In this document: piece by piece, positions 35,671-44,762 of the stretch
How positions within the stretch are numbered: position 1 is the first letter of the stretch
Layout of the letters: every line of letters begins with the position of its first letter
NCBI GenBank assembly: GCA_965660165.1
Contig: CBFHYU010000015.1
Span: 1 to 48,524, forward strand
Length of the DNA: 48,524 nt
Reading direction: 5' to 3'
DNA from: WTJO01 sp965660165
GTDB taxonomy: Bacteria > Pseudomonadota > Alphaproteobacteria > Puniceispirillales > Puniceispirillaceae
The notes under the pieces: generated by a model
Told to the model about the DNA's origin: nothing
The model's input: only the letters and a program-made list of their open reading frames with translations
The model's database searches: none
Program-made: the position numbers and the translations under genes

Positions 35671-36721
35671 TTTGCCCTGTTATCTGCGACATAGATACCC
35701 CTTCTAACTCTGCCATTTGTTGCAAGCCTGATAGAATATCTGCGACCAATTTAGGGCCTTGAAGCGCAAGAGCTGTATATATCTGCACCACAGATGCGCC
35801 TGCTAGAATCCGTGCATATGCTTGCATAGCAGAGCCAATGCCGCCAACCCCGATAATTGGCACATTAGTGGCATTTATCGCGTTAAGATGGCTAGATGCC
35901 TGCGCTACCATTTCCAGCGATATATCATGTAGCGGCTGACCTGATAGCCCGCCAGCCTGAGCCTTATGAGCAGAGCGTAATCCCTGTGGCCTGCTGATTG
36001 TGGTATTGGTCAGAATAACGCCCGAAATGCCTGCTGATAGCGCTATATCAAGGCTATTTTTCAATTCTGTTTCAGTCAGATCAGGTGCCAGCTTCACAAA
36101 GACTGGCCTATCCATCTTGGCATCTATCATGCCCTGTCTAGCCGACTCAATCGTGCGTTTTAGACTGTCATCATGTTGCAGATCGCGAAGCCCCTCAGTA
36201 TTTGGTGATGAAATATTGATAGTAAGATAATCTGCAAAGGCTGATAATCGAAAGGCTGTTTTATAGTAATCGTCAAACCTATCTTTGCTTAGCTTATTGG
36301 CGCCAATATTCACCCCAACTATGCCTGTGCGCGTGTTGCGTGCCAGCGCCTCCAGTCGCTTTGCCGCTGTCTCCATACCGTCTGAATTAAACCCATATCG
36401 GTTTATTACTGCGCTATCATCTGGCAGGCGAAAGACACGCGGGCGTGGATTTCCAGGCTGGGCATGGGGCGTGATAGTGCCAACCTCTATATGGCCAAAG
36501 CCAAGCTTTAGCGCACCTGAAATAGCCTCTGCATTTTTATCAAATCCTGCGGCAAGTCCTAGCGGATTAGCAAATGTCAAACCAGCACATGTTACCTGCA
36601 TGCTGGTATCTGGCGTTGGTGCAGATGGCACAAAGCCAAGATGCATAGCCCTTACGGCAAGCTGATGGGCGGTTTCTGCGGGTAAGGCTTTCGTGACAGC
36701 ACTAGCAATGCGCCAGAACAT
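35603..36721 (-). CDS. pyrD: Dihydroorotate dehydrogenase, quinone type (class 2)
   Basis: PyrD oxidises dihydroorotate to orotate in pyrimidine synthesis and passes electrons to membrane quinone. From the ATG at 36721 it is 372 residues, and the class 2 N-terminal helix for membrane and quinone contact is present. FMN and substrate motifs are LTFANPLGLAAGFDKN, HIEVGTITP, INRYGFNSDGM, the catalytic-serine loop TINISSPNT and VGGIG. The lysS stop TGA shares its A with this ATG (TGATG), so translation is coupled. A GTG three nt upstream is an alternative start. Its 3' end overlaps the RHH gene by 68 bp. Confidence 0.96.
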   Translation of the reverse strand: MFWRIASAVTKALPAETAHQLAVRAMHLGFVPSAPTPDTSMQVTCAGLTFANPLGLAAGFDKNAEAISGALKLGFGHIEVGTITPHAQPGNPRPRVFRLPDDSAVINRYGFNSDGMETAAKRLEALARNTRTGIVGVNIGANKLSKDRFDDYYKTAFRLSAFADYLTINISSPNTEGLRDLQHDDSLKRTIESARQGMIDAKMDRPVFVKLAPDLTETELKNSLDIALSAGISGVILTNTTISRPQGLRSAHKAQAGGLSGQPLHDISLEMVAQASSHLNAINATNVPIIGVGGIGSAMQAYARILAGASVVQIYTALALQGPKLVADILSGLQQMAELEGVSMSQITGQIKQSQQAYLHAQHVARMRADLS

Positions 36722-38334
36722 CACACAAGCCTATCTGCAAGAACATCATCACATAGCTGGATAGATGGTTTTAGACCATAGAGCCTGAAAAAACTGCCCA
36801 TACGCGGGCCTTGATCCTGACCAAGCATTGTTTGATATAAACAGCTAAACCAGTCTCTAAGCGGCTCATAATGATCACGTCCTGCGGCAAATACAGCCCC
36901 TTGCACATCTTCTGCTGAGGCATCATCACCAAGTGATGCCAGATTATCTCGCAAAGTGGCAATATGCTGTTTTTCCTCATCTGTGGCGCGACGATAGGTT
37001 TTATGCGGCCTGACCCTGTCTTGATAATAAGATACCGCATAATGTGCTAGCCTTTCTAGATGCGGGTGCGTCTGTTTATTTGCACCATCTGCATAGGCTG
37101 AAATATACCCCCACAGCACATCTGTTGTCTCAGCAGAACAAACCCCTGCTAGATTCAGCAATAATGAAAAGCTGACAGGCATAGGCTGGGCATGTTGGGT
37201 TGAGTTAAGCCTAATATGGAATGCTGGATTTTCCAGCTTTTCTGCCTCATCTAATTCATCTAACTTGTGCAGATGGCTAAAATATTCATCCACTGCCTTT
37301 GGAATAGAATCAAAATATAGCCGCTTGGCACGCTTTGGCTGACCATACATAAACAATGCCAGTGATTCAGGACTGCCATAGCTAAGCCATTCTTCAACAG
37401 ATAGCCCATTGCCTTTTGACTTAGATATTTTACGGCCTTCCTGATCTAAAAATAGCTCATACGAAAAGCCTGCTGGCGGGGTTGCGCCAAGCACCTGCAC
37501 AATTTTTGACGACAGGGTTACCGATTCTGATAAATCCTTGCCAGCCATTTCATAGTCAACCCCAAGCGCATACCACCGCATCGCCCAGTCCGCTTTCCAC
37601 TGCAATTTACACTGCCCGCCAGTCACCCCAACTTCTACCAGCTCGGAGGTTTCAGGGTCTTGATAGCTTACCGTGCCTGCATCAGCGTCAATAGCCGTAA
37701 TCGCAACCTGAAGCACCTTATGGGTGCGTGGGCAAACAGGCAAAAATGGGCTGTAGCTTTTCTGGCGTTCTTCACCCAAAGTTGGCAAGATGGTGTTGGT
37801 AACAGCCTCATAATGTTTCAATATATCTAGCAAGGCGCTGTCGAATTTGCCTGATCTATACATAGTTGTTGAGCTGATAAATTCATAATCAAAGCCGAAC
37901 TCGTCTAGAAAGGCTTGCAAACGGGCATTATTATGTGCGCCGAACGAATTATGCGTACCAAAGGGATCAGGCACATCACTAAGCGGATGATCAAGATAAG
38001 CCGTGAGCATTTCAGGGTTTGGAATATTATCTGGCACTTTTCGTAACCCGTCCATATCATCTGAAAAACAAACCAGCCTTGTTGGTCTGGCTGTTAGCAT
38101 CTCAAATGCCTGCCGCACCATCGTTGTGCGCACCACCTCAGCAAAGGTACCAATATGAGGCAGGCCAGACGGCCCGTAGCCTGTTTCAAATAACACCGGA
38201 CGGCTGATATCATCATCTTTCATTTTGGACAGGCGCTGAGATAGCGCGCGGGCTTCAGCAAATGGCCATGCCTTTGCCTGTTCAGCCAGCTCTCTGGCTC
38301 TATCAGACGCAATAGAAATATGGGGGGCAAACAT
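36721..38334 (-). CDS. lysS: Lysyl-tRNA synthetase, class I
   Basis: A 537-residue class I LysRS (often called LysK), the form found in archaea, spirochaetes and Alphaproteobacteria, unrelated to the class II enzyme of E. coli. The class I signatures are visible: the HIGH-like GYGPSGLPHIGTF, and KISKSKGNG as the KMSKS loop. VCFSDDMDGLRKVP and EMAGKDLSES are family-specific. The ATG at 38334 gives the normal N-terminus. The frame runs to 38406 without support. It is in an operon with pyrD, which overlaps its stop. Confidence 0.96.
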   Translation of the reverse strand: MFAPHISIASDRARELAEQAKAWPFAEARALSQRLSKMKDDDISRPVLFETGYGPSGLPHIGTFAEVVRTTMVRQAFEMLTARPTRLVCFSDDMDGLRKVPDNIPNPEMLTAYLDHPLSDVPDPFGTHNSFGAHNNARLQAFLDEFGFDYEFISSTTMYRSGKFDSALLDILKHYEAVTNTILPTLGEERQKSYSPFLPVCPRTHKVLQVAITAIDADAGTVSYQDPETSELVEVGVTGGQCKLQWKADWAMRWYALGVDYEMAGKDLSESVTLSSKIVQVLGATPPAGFSYELFLDQEGRKISKSKGNGLSVEEWLSYGSPESLALFMYGQPKRAKRLYFDSIPKAVDEYFSHLHKLDELDEAEKLENPAFHIRLNSTQHAQPMPVSFSLLLNLAGVCSAETTDVLWGYISAYADGANKQTHPHLERLAHYAVSYYQDRVRPHKTYRRATDEEKQHIATLRDNLASLGDDASAEDVQGAVFAAGRDHYEPLRDWFSCLYQTMLGQDQGPRMGSFFRLYGLKPSIQLCDDVLADRLV

Positions 38335-38536
38335 CACAATCTCTTTTTGGTGTTTCAGATACGTTTTGCAGGTCATCTTATAGCCCAGCACCGCCAGTTG
38401 CATCAAGCGAGCATATTCATAAATAGGCTAAAAATACCGCAAATCAGCTATCTGGCATTTATGACATAGCCCAAAAGCAGAGATTATCTGAAATATCACT
38501 GGCAGATAGGCTAAGAGCAAGGTAGCATCTGAGGCT

Positions 38537-41293
38537 ATGAATGTCCTGCCAGCCCTATCTGATTTGCCTGTCATTTTCCCTGATGGCCGCCAGTTTGTAG
38601 TGATATCTGCAGATGGCGAGATCCAGCATATCAGCGCCGAGACTATCGCGCTTGAGATAGCGCATAATCCAGCCCTTGTCTGTCATAGATTATGGACTGA
38701 AGCCCGTCTGGGATTTTCCTTAAAACAGCCCTTTGACGTGCTTGAGCTATTTGCGTTTGTGCGGCCTGCCCAATTTTGCCTGCCTGCCCCTGATGGGCTG
38801 GCGATGCGGCTGAATTTGCCACGTCCACACTCAGCAGAAGATAAAGCCATGTTGATAGGCCGTGCGGCAAGGCAATTGCTTGATGAGCTAGCAGGGTTAT
38901 TGCCTGATCAAGCCAAAAAATTGGCTGGCATAGCAGATATGATGCGGCGTGGCGGCTGGGCATGGGGCGTTGAAGCGATGCTGGCTATGGGACAGTCCGA
39001 ACTGATCGCAGCCCCGCCAGATGGCCAGCCTGCCCATATCTGGAACCACCTTGATGAGATTGAAGATACCGTACCAAGACAGATGGCAGGCACACATGCT
39101 GTATCACAGACAGCTTCCAAAGAGCGGCTTGCCAGCCTGCTTGGCAGTCAATCTGAAATACGTGACGGCCAGTCAGATTATGCCAGTGCAATGACAGCGA
39201 TTTTTGATACACCTTCTGAACAGGCAAGCCCTCATTTTCTGCTGGCAGAAGCTGGTACAGGTACAGGCAAGACGCTGGGCTATCTTGCGCCTGCTAGCCT
39301 GTGGGCTGAGGATAATAACGCACCTGTCTGGATTTCCACCTATACCCGAACCTTGCAACATCAAATTGCGCAAGAACTAACACGCCTTTATCCAGACCCA
39401 AACAGACATAAACGCAAAGTCGTGATCAGAAAGGGGCGCGAGAATTATCTATGCTTGCTTAATCTGGAAGAACAGCTAGCCCGCATGCCAGGCGTGCCTC
39501 ATTCTGCAATTGCGCTTGGGCTAATGGCACGATGGGCATCTGCATCATCTGATGGCGATTTGACAGGGGCAGGCTTTCCCGCATGGCTTAGTGATATTCT
39601 GGGCAGACGCCATACTATTGGGCTGGCAGATAGGCGGGGCGAATGTATCCATTCTGGCTGTAGCCATTATCATAAATGTTTTGTTGAGCGTTCAATCAGA
39701 AGCGCACGTTCTGCTGATATTGTGATTGCTAATCATGCGCTGGTAATGGTGCAGGCTGTAATGCAGGCTCAAAATGAGCATGTTATCCCTACCCGCTATA
39801 TTTTTGATGAAGGACATCATGTATTTGATGCTGCTGATTCAACCTTTTCCATTGTGTTATCCGCGCTTGAGACGATTGAGCTGAGATTATGGATCAGAGG
39901 TGCAGAAGATGGCCGTGCAGGACGCGCACGGGGCTTAAAACGCAGGCTAGAAGAGCTTGTAGCAGGTAATGACGAGGCATTAAGTGCATTAGACGAGGCT
40001 AGCGAGGCAGCCCGCATATTACCGTGGACAGGCTGGTCAAAACGGCTAGCTGAAGGCAATCCAGTGGGTATTGCCGAGCAGTTTTTTGTGCTTATCCGCT
40101 CGCTTGTATATGCACGTTCTGATAATCCAAACGCTCATTATGATATTCAGACTGATCTCTATCCCTGCCCTGATGAGCTAATAGAATTAGCTGGCAAATT
40201 CAAATCAGAGCTTGAACATCTGCTTACCCCGCTTATGGCGCTCGCCGCCCAAATCGATAAGATTCTAAATGATGAAGCAGATACAGTTGATACTCAGACA
40301 AGACAACGGCTTGAAGGGCTGGCACGCAGTTTATTGCGGCGTGCTTCAGGGCCTGTGGCGTCATGGTGCCAGCTACTTGGCGATTTGTCTGTTATGGGCA
40401 GGGATGGATTTGTTGACTGGATGCAAATTAGCAGGATAGATGGCACTGACAGAGATATCGGGCTGTATCGGCACTGGCTTGATCCGACCATCCCTTTTGC
40501 AGATTCTGTGCTTAAGTCAGCTCATGGGGTTGGCATTACCTCTGCTACCTTAACAGACAGGCTGAAAACAGATAGCCAGACAGACGATACAGGCGCGCAG
40601 AATAGTCTATGGCAATCTGCCTTACAGCTAACAGGCGCACAGCATCTAGCCCATCCAGCGCTATTATCTAGTCATGGATCACCCTTTGATTATGGCGCGC
40701 AAGCACGGATTTTTATTATTAAAGATGTATCACGCGAACGTGCTGAAACAACAGCCGCTGCCATGTCTGCGCTTATCTCAGCCTCAGATGGGCGCGCGTT
40801 AAGCCTATTTACCTCTATTCAGCGGCTAAAGGCCTGCTGGCCCTATCTTGCAGACAGGCTAGCAGAGCAGAATATCACCTTATATGCACAGCATCAGGAC
40901 AGAATGAATTTGCAAACATTGCTACAGCTATTCAGGGATGATCCTAGATCGGTATTGATGGGAACAGATGCGGTAAGGGATGGGGTGGATGTACCTGGAG
41001 ATGCGCTTCAGATGATGATTTATGACAGGGTACCGTGGCCACGCCCAGATAAATTATTTCAGGCACGGGCTGAATGGATCGGACGCGCTGAATGGACAGA
41101 CAGAATAACGCGGATGAAATTGCGCCAAGCCTTTGGCAGGTTAATCAGACGCAAAGATGATAAGGGGGTGTTTGCTATCCTAGATAGCCGCCTGCCGACC
41201 AGACTGACAAGCGCCTTTCCGCCTGATATTGACATAGAACGCATAGGGCTAGCCGAAGCTGTGCAGAAAGCCAAATTATTTCTTCAGCCCTGA
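38537..41293 (+). CDS. DinG/XPD-type ATP-dependent DNA helicase
   Basis: A 918-residue superfamily 2 helicase with an iron-sulfur domain. A ~220-residue N-terminal region precedes the helicase. Walker A is AEAGTGTGKT (residues 237-246). The cysteine-bearing insert includes GRENYLCLLN and RGECIHSGCSHYHKCF, giving the four cysteines expected for a 4Fe-4S cluster. The DEGH box is D424-H427, and the C-terminal helicase domain has SALFTS-like GRALSLFTSIQRL, GTDAVRDGVDVPGDAL and QAFGRLIRRKDDKG. DinG-like enzymes unwind 5'-3' and act on R-loops, D-loops or G-quadruplexes in repair. It is monocistronic and divergent from lysS. A terminator of groEL lies just beyond. Confidence 0.93.
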   Translation: MNVLPALSDLPVIFPDGRQFVVISADGEIQHISAETIALEIAHNPALVCHRLWTEARLGFSLKQPFDVLELFAFVRPAQFCLPAPDGLAMRLNLPRPHSAEDKAMLIGRAARQLLDELAGLLPDQAKKLAGIADMMRRGGWAWGVEAMLAMGQSELIAAPPDGQPAHIWNHLDEIEDTVPRQMAGTHAVSQTASKERLASLLGSQSEIRDGQSDYASAMTAIFDTPSEQASPHFLLAEAGTGTGKTLGYLAPASLWAEDNNAPVWISTYTRTLQHQIAQELTRLYPDPNRHKRKVVIRKGRENYLCLLNLEEQLARMPGVPHSAIALGLMARWASASSDGDLTGAGFPAWLSDILGRRHTIGLADRRGECIHSGCSHYHKCFVERSIRSARSADIVIANHALVMVQAVMQAQNEHVIPTRYIFDEGHHVFDAADSTFSIVLSALETIELRLWIRGAEDGRAGRARGLKRRLEELVAGNDEALSALDEASEAARILPWTGWSKRLAEGNPVGIAEQFFVLIRSLVYARSDNPNAHYDIQTDLYPCPDELIELAGKFKSELEHLLTPLMALAAQIDKILNDEADTVDTQTRQRLEGLARSLLRRASGPVASWCQLLGDLSVMGRDGFVDWMQISRIDGTDRDIGLYRHWLDPTIPFADSVLKSAHGVGITSATLTDRLKTDSQTDDTGAQNSLWQSALQLTGAQHLAHPALLSSHGSPFDYGAQARIFIIKDVSRERAETTAAAMSALISASDGRALSLFTSIQRLKACWPYLADRLAEQNITLYAQHQDRMNLQTLLQLFRDDPRSVLMGTDAVRDGVDVPGDALQMMIYDRVPWPRPDKLFQARAEWIGRAEWTDRITRMKLRQAFGRLIRRKDDKGVFAILDSRLPTRLTSAFPPDIDIERIGLAEAVQKAKLFLQP

Positions 41294-41303
41294 TTATTGA
41301 GCT

Positions 41304-41336
41304 AAAAAAAGCCAGACAGAATCCAATCTGTCTGGC
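41304..41336 (-). terminator. groEL intrinsic terminator
   Basis: A perfect 10-bp stem (GCCAGACAGA with TCTGTCTGGC, 41311-41336) with a 6-nt loop, followed on the minus strand by seven T residues (41304-41310). It is 44 bp past the groEL stop and ends the groES-groEL transcript. The helicase gene stops just outside it. Confidence 0.88.
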
Positions 41337-41379
41337 CTTAACATGATATGCGTTATACACGCAAAAGCGGAAGGCTAGC

Positions 41380-43029
41380 TTAGAAGCCCATACCGCCCAT
41401 GCCGCCCATGCCGCCCATATCAGGCGCAGCAGCAGCAGCTGGCTTTGGCTCATCCTTATCAGCAACCATTGATTCAGTTGTGATCAGAAGACCAGCGACT
41501 GATGCTGCATTTTGCAGAGCAGAACGCACAACCTTAGTAGGGTCAATAACACCCGCTTTGATCAGATCAGTAAACTGGTCTGACTGGGCATCATAGCCTG
41601 TTGATGAATCTGTGATTTCCATCAGCTTACCAACAATAACCGCACCATCTGCACCTGCATTATTCGCAATCTGACGCGCAGGTGCCTGTAATGCACGGCG
41701 AACAATATTGATACCAACTTCTTGGTCGTTATTTTCAGGCTTCAATCCGCCAAGAACAGAAATTGATTTAACCAGCGCAGCACCACCACCAGGCACGATA
41801 CCTTCCTGAACAGCGGCACGTGTTGCATGCATTGCATCATCTACACGGTCTTTACGCTCTTTCACTTCAACTTCTGTTGCACCACCAACGCGGATAACAG
41901 CAACACCACCAGCTAGCTTTGCAAGACGCTCATTTAGCTTTTCACGGTCATAATCTGATGTTGTTTCTTCTGCCTGAGCGCGAATTTGCGCACAACGTGC
42001 TTCAATATCCTGACGTTCACCAAGACCATCAACAATGGTTGTTTCTTCTTTGGTGATTTCAACGCGCTTGGCAGAACCAAGCATGTCAAGTGTTACGCTG
42101 TCAAGCTTGATGCCAATTTCTTCAGATACCACTGAACCATTTGTCAGGATAGCGATATCTTCTAGCATTGCTTTGCGGCGATCACCAAAACCAGGCGCTT
42201 TCACAGCAGCTACTTTCAGACCACCTCTTAGACGGTTAACAACCAATGTTGCCAATGCCTCGCCTTCAATATCTTCTGCAATGATTAGAAGCGGACGGCC
42301 AGACTGAACAACCTTTTCAAGTACAGGTAGCATATCCTGAAGATTTGAAAGCTTCTTTTCATGAAGCAGAATATATGGATCTTCCAATGTTGCGCGCATC
42401 TTGTCTGGGTCTGTTACGAAGTAAGGTGACAGATAACCTCTGTCAAACTGCATGCCTTCAACAACATCTAGCTCAGTCTCAAGGCTTTTTGCTTCTTCAA
42501 CTGTGATAACGCCTTCATTGCCAACACGTTCCATAGCTTCAGCAATCATTTTGCCGATTTCAGCTTCACCATTTGCTGAGATAGTACCAACTTGGGCAAC
42601 TTCATCAGATGTGGTGATTTTCTTTGACTGGCTTTCAAGTGACGCCACCACAGCTTCAACAGCCATGTCAATGCCACGCTTAAGATCCATTGGATTTAGA
42701 CCAGCCGCTACCGCTTTTGAGCCTTCCTGAGCAATTGCCTGAGCAAGCACAGTCGCAGTTGTTGTGCCATCACCAGCTGTATCATTTGCCTTTGATGCAA
42801 CTTCGCGGACCATCTGAGCGCCCATATTCTGGAACTTGTCTGATAGCTCAATATCTTTTGCAACAGTAACACCATCTTTGGTGATACGTGGTGCGCCAAA
42901 AGCTTTATCAAGCACCACATTACGACCTTTAGGGCCTAGTGTTACCTTGACAGCATTGGCTAGAATATCCACGCCTTCCATCATGCGTGAGCGGGCTTCG
43001 GCGCCGAATTTTACGTCTTTTGCAGCCAT
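41380..43029 (-). CDS. groEL: 60 kDa chaperonin GroEL
   Basis: A 549-residue GroEL subunit of the ATP-driven double-ring folding chamber. Visible are KVTLGPKGRNVVLDKAFGAP, the ATP-binding GDGTTTATVLAQAI, GFGDRRKAML in the apical domain, and the C-terminal Gly-Gly-Met repeats (GGMGGMGGMGF), which line the cavity floor. Length and motifs are standard. It is 58 nt downstream of groES in a CIRCE-regulated operon with its own terminator. Confidence 0.99.
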   Translation of the reverse strand: MAAKDVKFGAEARSRMMEGVDILANAVKVTLGPKGRNVVLDKAFGAPRITKDGVTVAKDIELSDKFQNMGAQMVREVASKANDTAGDGTTTATVLAQAIAQEGSKAVAAGLNPMDLKRGIDMAVEAVVASLESQSKKITTSDEVAQVGTISANGEAEIGKMIAEAMERVGNEGVITVEEAKSLETELDVVEGMQFDRGYLSPYFVTDPDKMRATLEDPYILLHEKKLSNLQDMLPVLEKVVQSGRPLLIIAEDIEGEALATLVVNRLRGGLKVAAVKAPGFGDRRKAMLEDIAILTNGSVVSEEIGIKLDSVTLDMLGSAKRVEITKEETTIVDGLGERQDIEARCAQIRAQAEETTSDYDREKLNERLAKLAGGVAVIRVGGATEVEVKERKDRVDDAMHATRAAVQEGIVPGGGAALVKSISVLGGLKPENNDQEVGINIVRRALQAPARQIANNAGADGAVIVGKLMEITDSSTGYDAQSDQFTDLIKAGVIDPTKVVRSALQNAASVAGLLITTESMVADKDEPKPAAAAAPDMGGMGGMGGMGF

Positions 43030-43087
43030 TGTTTCTCTCTCTTTTCTTACCGTGAGTATGAATTATTGATTTATTGGTGGTTCAGGC

Positions 43088-43375
43088 TTAGCCCAAAATA
43101 CCCATAATGTCTGATTCCTTCATGATCAGATAATCTGTACCATCAAGTTTAATTTCAGTACCTGACCATTTGCCAAACAGCACTGTATCACCAGCTTTAA
43201 CATCAAGCGGTGTTACTTTGCCTTGATCATCGCGAGTGCCAGAACCGACAGCGATGATTTTGCCCTGCATAGGCTTTTCCTTTGCTGTATCAGGGATGAT
43301 GATCCCGCCAGCTGTCTTTTCTTCTGATTCCTCGCGCTCTACAAGTACGCGATCGTGAAGCGGCCGAAATTTCAT
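43088..43375 (-). CDS. groES: 10 kDa co-chaperonin GroES
   Basis: A 95-residue GroES cap protein. It begins MKFRPLHDRVLVEREESEEKT, has the mobile loop with GGIIIPDTAKEKPMQGK, and ends with DGTDYLIMKESDIMGIL. The mobile loop contacts GroEL apical domains. It is the first gene of the groESL operon, whose leader contains a perfect CIRCE element 47 bp upstream of its ATG. Confidence 0.99.
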   Translation of the reverse strand: MKFRPLHDRVLVEREESEEKTAGGIIIPDTAKEKPMQGKIIAVGSGTRDDQGKVTPLDVKAGDTVLFGKWSGTEIKLDGTDYLIMKESDIMGILG

Positions 43376-43421
43376 GCCTTATTCTCCAGTTTTCTGTTTC
43401 ATGTTTACATTTATAAAGCAA

Positions 43422-43448
43422 TTAGCACTCTTTTGGTATGAGTGCTAA
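43422..43448 (-). promoter_or_regulatory. CIRCE operator (HrcA site)
   Basis: TTAGCACTC-N9-GAGTGCTAA occurs without any mismatch. CIRCE is the operator of the repressor HrcA, which is inactivated on heat shock when GroEL is titrated by unfolded protein. It sits in the leader just before groES and downstream of the promoter elements at 43464-43494. hrcA itself is not in the window. Confidence 0.97.
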
Positions 43449-43704
43449 TTCTCCTCTTGCCGCAATAGGTGGGATAGCCAGCTTCATCTGTCAAGGGTTA
43501 TCTCGTAAAAAAAATGCAAGACATGACAAAAAGGTAAATCCTGATAATGTATCAGCATAAATCAGACTGACTATACTGACAGGGCGTGATCTTTCGCCAC
43601 ATCCACCTGATGCGCGTTAGGGTGGTATTTACAGGCTGTTGCACTAGCTTAACATAATGCTAGCAGATTATGTTCACTCATATCATCTTTGGACGGGGTT
43701 CTTT
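43449..43704. other. Divergent intergenic region groESL / heme A synthase
   Basis: Apart from the groESL promoter this stretch has a weak plus-strand promoter candidate for the heme A synthase, TTTACA at 43628-43633 and TAACAT at 43650-43655 (16 nt spacing). It also has a short imperfect palindrome around CTGATAATGTATCAG near 43541. I see no gene in it. An upstream ATG at 43657 is in frame with heme A synthase but adds no recognisable sequence. Confidence 0.4.
43464..43494 (-). promoter_or_regulatory. Candidate groESL promoter
   Basis: On the minus strand TTGACA (complement 43489-43494) preceded by CC lies 19 nt upstream of CCTATT (complement 43464-43469). The CTTGAC and CCTAT-like halves resemble the alphaproteobacterial heat-shock sigma (RpoH) consensus, though the spacing is a little long. 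CIRCE begins 15 nt downstream, over or just after the expected start site. Confidence 0.5.
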
Positions 43705-44718
43705 ATGGCATCTGATACTTCTGCATATTATCCGCCTGCACATCACAAGCTTGTGGCTAGCTGGCTGTTTATGATGGCAGCTCTGGTGGCCATGATGGTT
43801 TTTATTGGCGGGGTTACGCGGCTAACAGGTAGCGGATTATCAATGGTGGAATGGCGCCCGCTAATGGGCACGCTACCACCACTTTCAGAAGCAGAATGGC
43901 TTAGGGTGTTTACGCTTTATCAGGCCTCTCCTGAATTTTCTGACATCAATTCAGATATGGATTTAGCAGGCTTCAAGATGATCTTCTTCTGGGAATATGT
44001 GCATAGGCTGTGGGGACGCCTGCTTGGGCTAGCCTTTATTCTGCCGTTGATATATTTCGCCCTCCGCAAGATGATACCAGCTGGCTATGGTGCAAAGCTG
44101 GTTGGGCTGATGATATTAGGCGGCATGCAGGGCGTAATTGGCTGGTGGATGGTGGCGTCTGGTCTAGTGGATAATCCTGCGGTATCTCAATATCGGCTAA
44201 CAACCCATCTTTCAATGGCATTGCTGATATTTCTGCTTCTCCTCTGGACAGGGCTTAATCTGCGCTTTGGACGGGCAAGCCTGCCTTCTGGTCATGGGGC
44301 GGCCAGCTTTATCGTGCTGGTCATCACCATTATCGCAGGGGCATTTGTGGCAGGGCTTGATGGCGGGTTGGTCTATAATGAATATCCGTTTATGGGTGAG
44401 GGGCTAGTGCCTGTTGAATATGGCGAGCGCGGCGTGGCAGATGCCTTTGAAAATCCAGCCTCAGCTCAATTTCATCATCGTTGGCTTGCGCTTGCCACTG
44501 TGATTGCGATTGCCTCGTTGTGGCGGAGTGCGCGAAAGGCAAATATCGGGCTTGCCGCGCATATTATGCTTATCTGTCTAGGCGCGCAATTTGTGCTTGG
44601 GCTGACAACTTTGCTATTATATGTGCCTGTTTGGGCAGGCGCATTACACCAGCTAGGCGCAGTGCTTTTGCTTGGTGCATCTGCCCATTTACTGCATCAG
44701 ATGAATCGTGGCCAATAA
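43705..44718 (+). CDS. ctaA: Heme A synthase (CtaA/COX15)
   Basis: A 337-residue inner-membrane protein that oxidises heme O to heme A for aa3-type cytochrome c oxidase. Eight hydrophobic segments can be read. The first is followed by the FIGGVTRLTGSGLSMVEWRP block, and the conserved heme-ligand histidines are in FFWEYVHRLWGR, YRLTTHLSMAL, FHHRWLAL and GALHQLGAV. It is the COX15-like (type 2) form with the longer first loop. The ATG at 43705 has GGGG 8 nt upstream. The product implies an aerobic organism with a heme-A oxidase. Confidence 0.95.
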   Translation: MASDTSAYYPPAHHKLVASWLFMMAALVAMMVFIGGVTRLTGSGLSMVEWRPLMGTLPPLSEAEWLRVFTLYQASPEFSDINSDMDLAGFKMIFFWEYVHRLWGRLLGLAFILPLIYFALRKMIPAGYGAKLVGLMILGGMQGVIGWWMVASGLVDNPAVSQYRLTTHLSMALLIFLLLLWTGLNLRFGRASLPSGHGAASFIVLVITIIAGAFVAGLDGGLVYNEYPFMGEGLVPVEYGERGVADAFENPASAQFHHRWLALATVIAIASLWRSARKANIGLAAHIMLICLGAQFVLGLTTLLLYVPVWAGALHQLGAVLLLGASAHLLHQMNRGQ

Positions 44719-44762
44719 ATATTTGATTAAGAATTACTGAACAGAAACGCTAGACAAAAAAG

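Noticed and set aside
38335..38536. Repeated CTATCTG/CAGATAG motifs upstream of lysS and the helicase
   Set aside because: Only 7 bp with a ~50 nt gap, and the CAGATA word is common throughout this genome.
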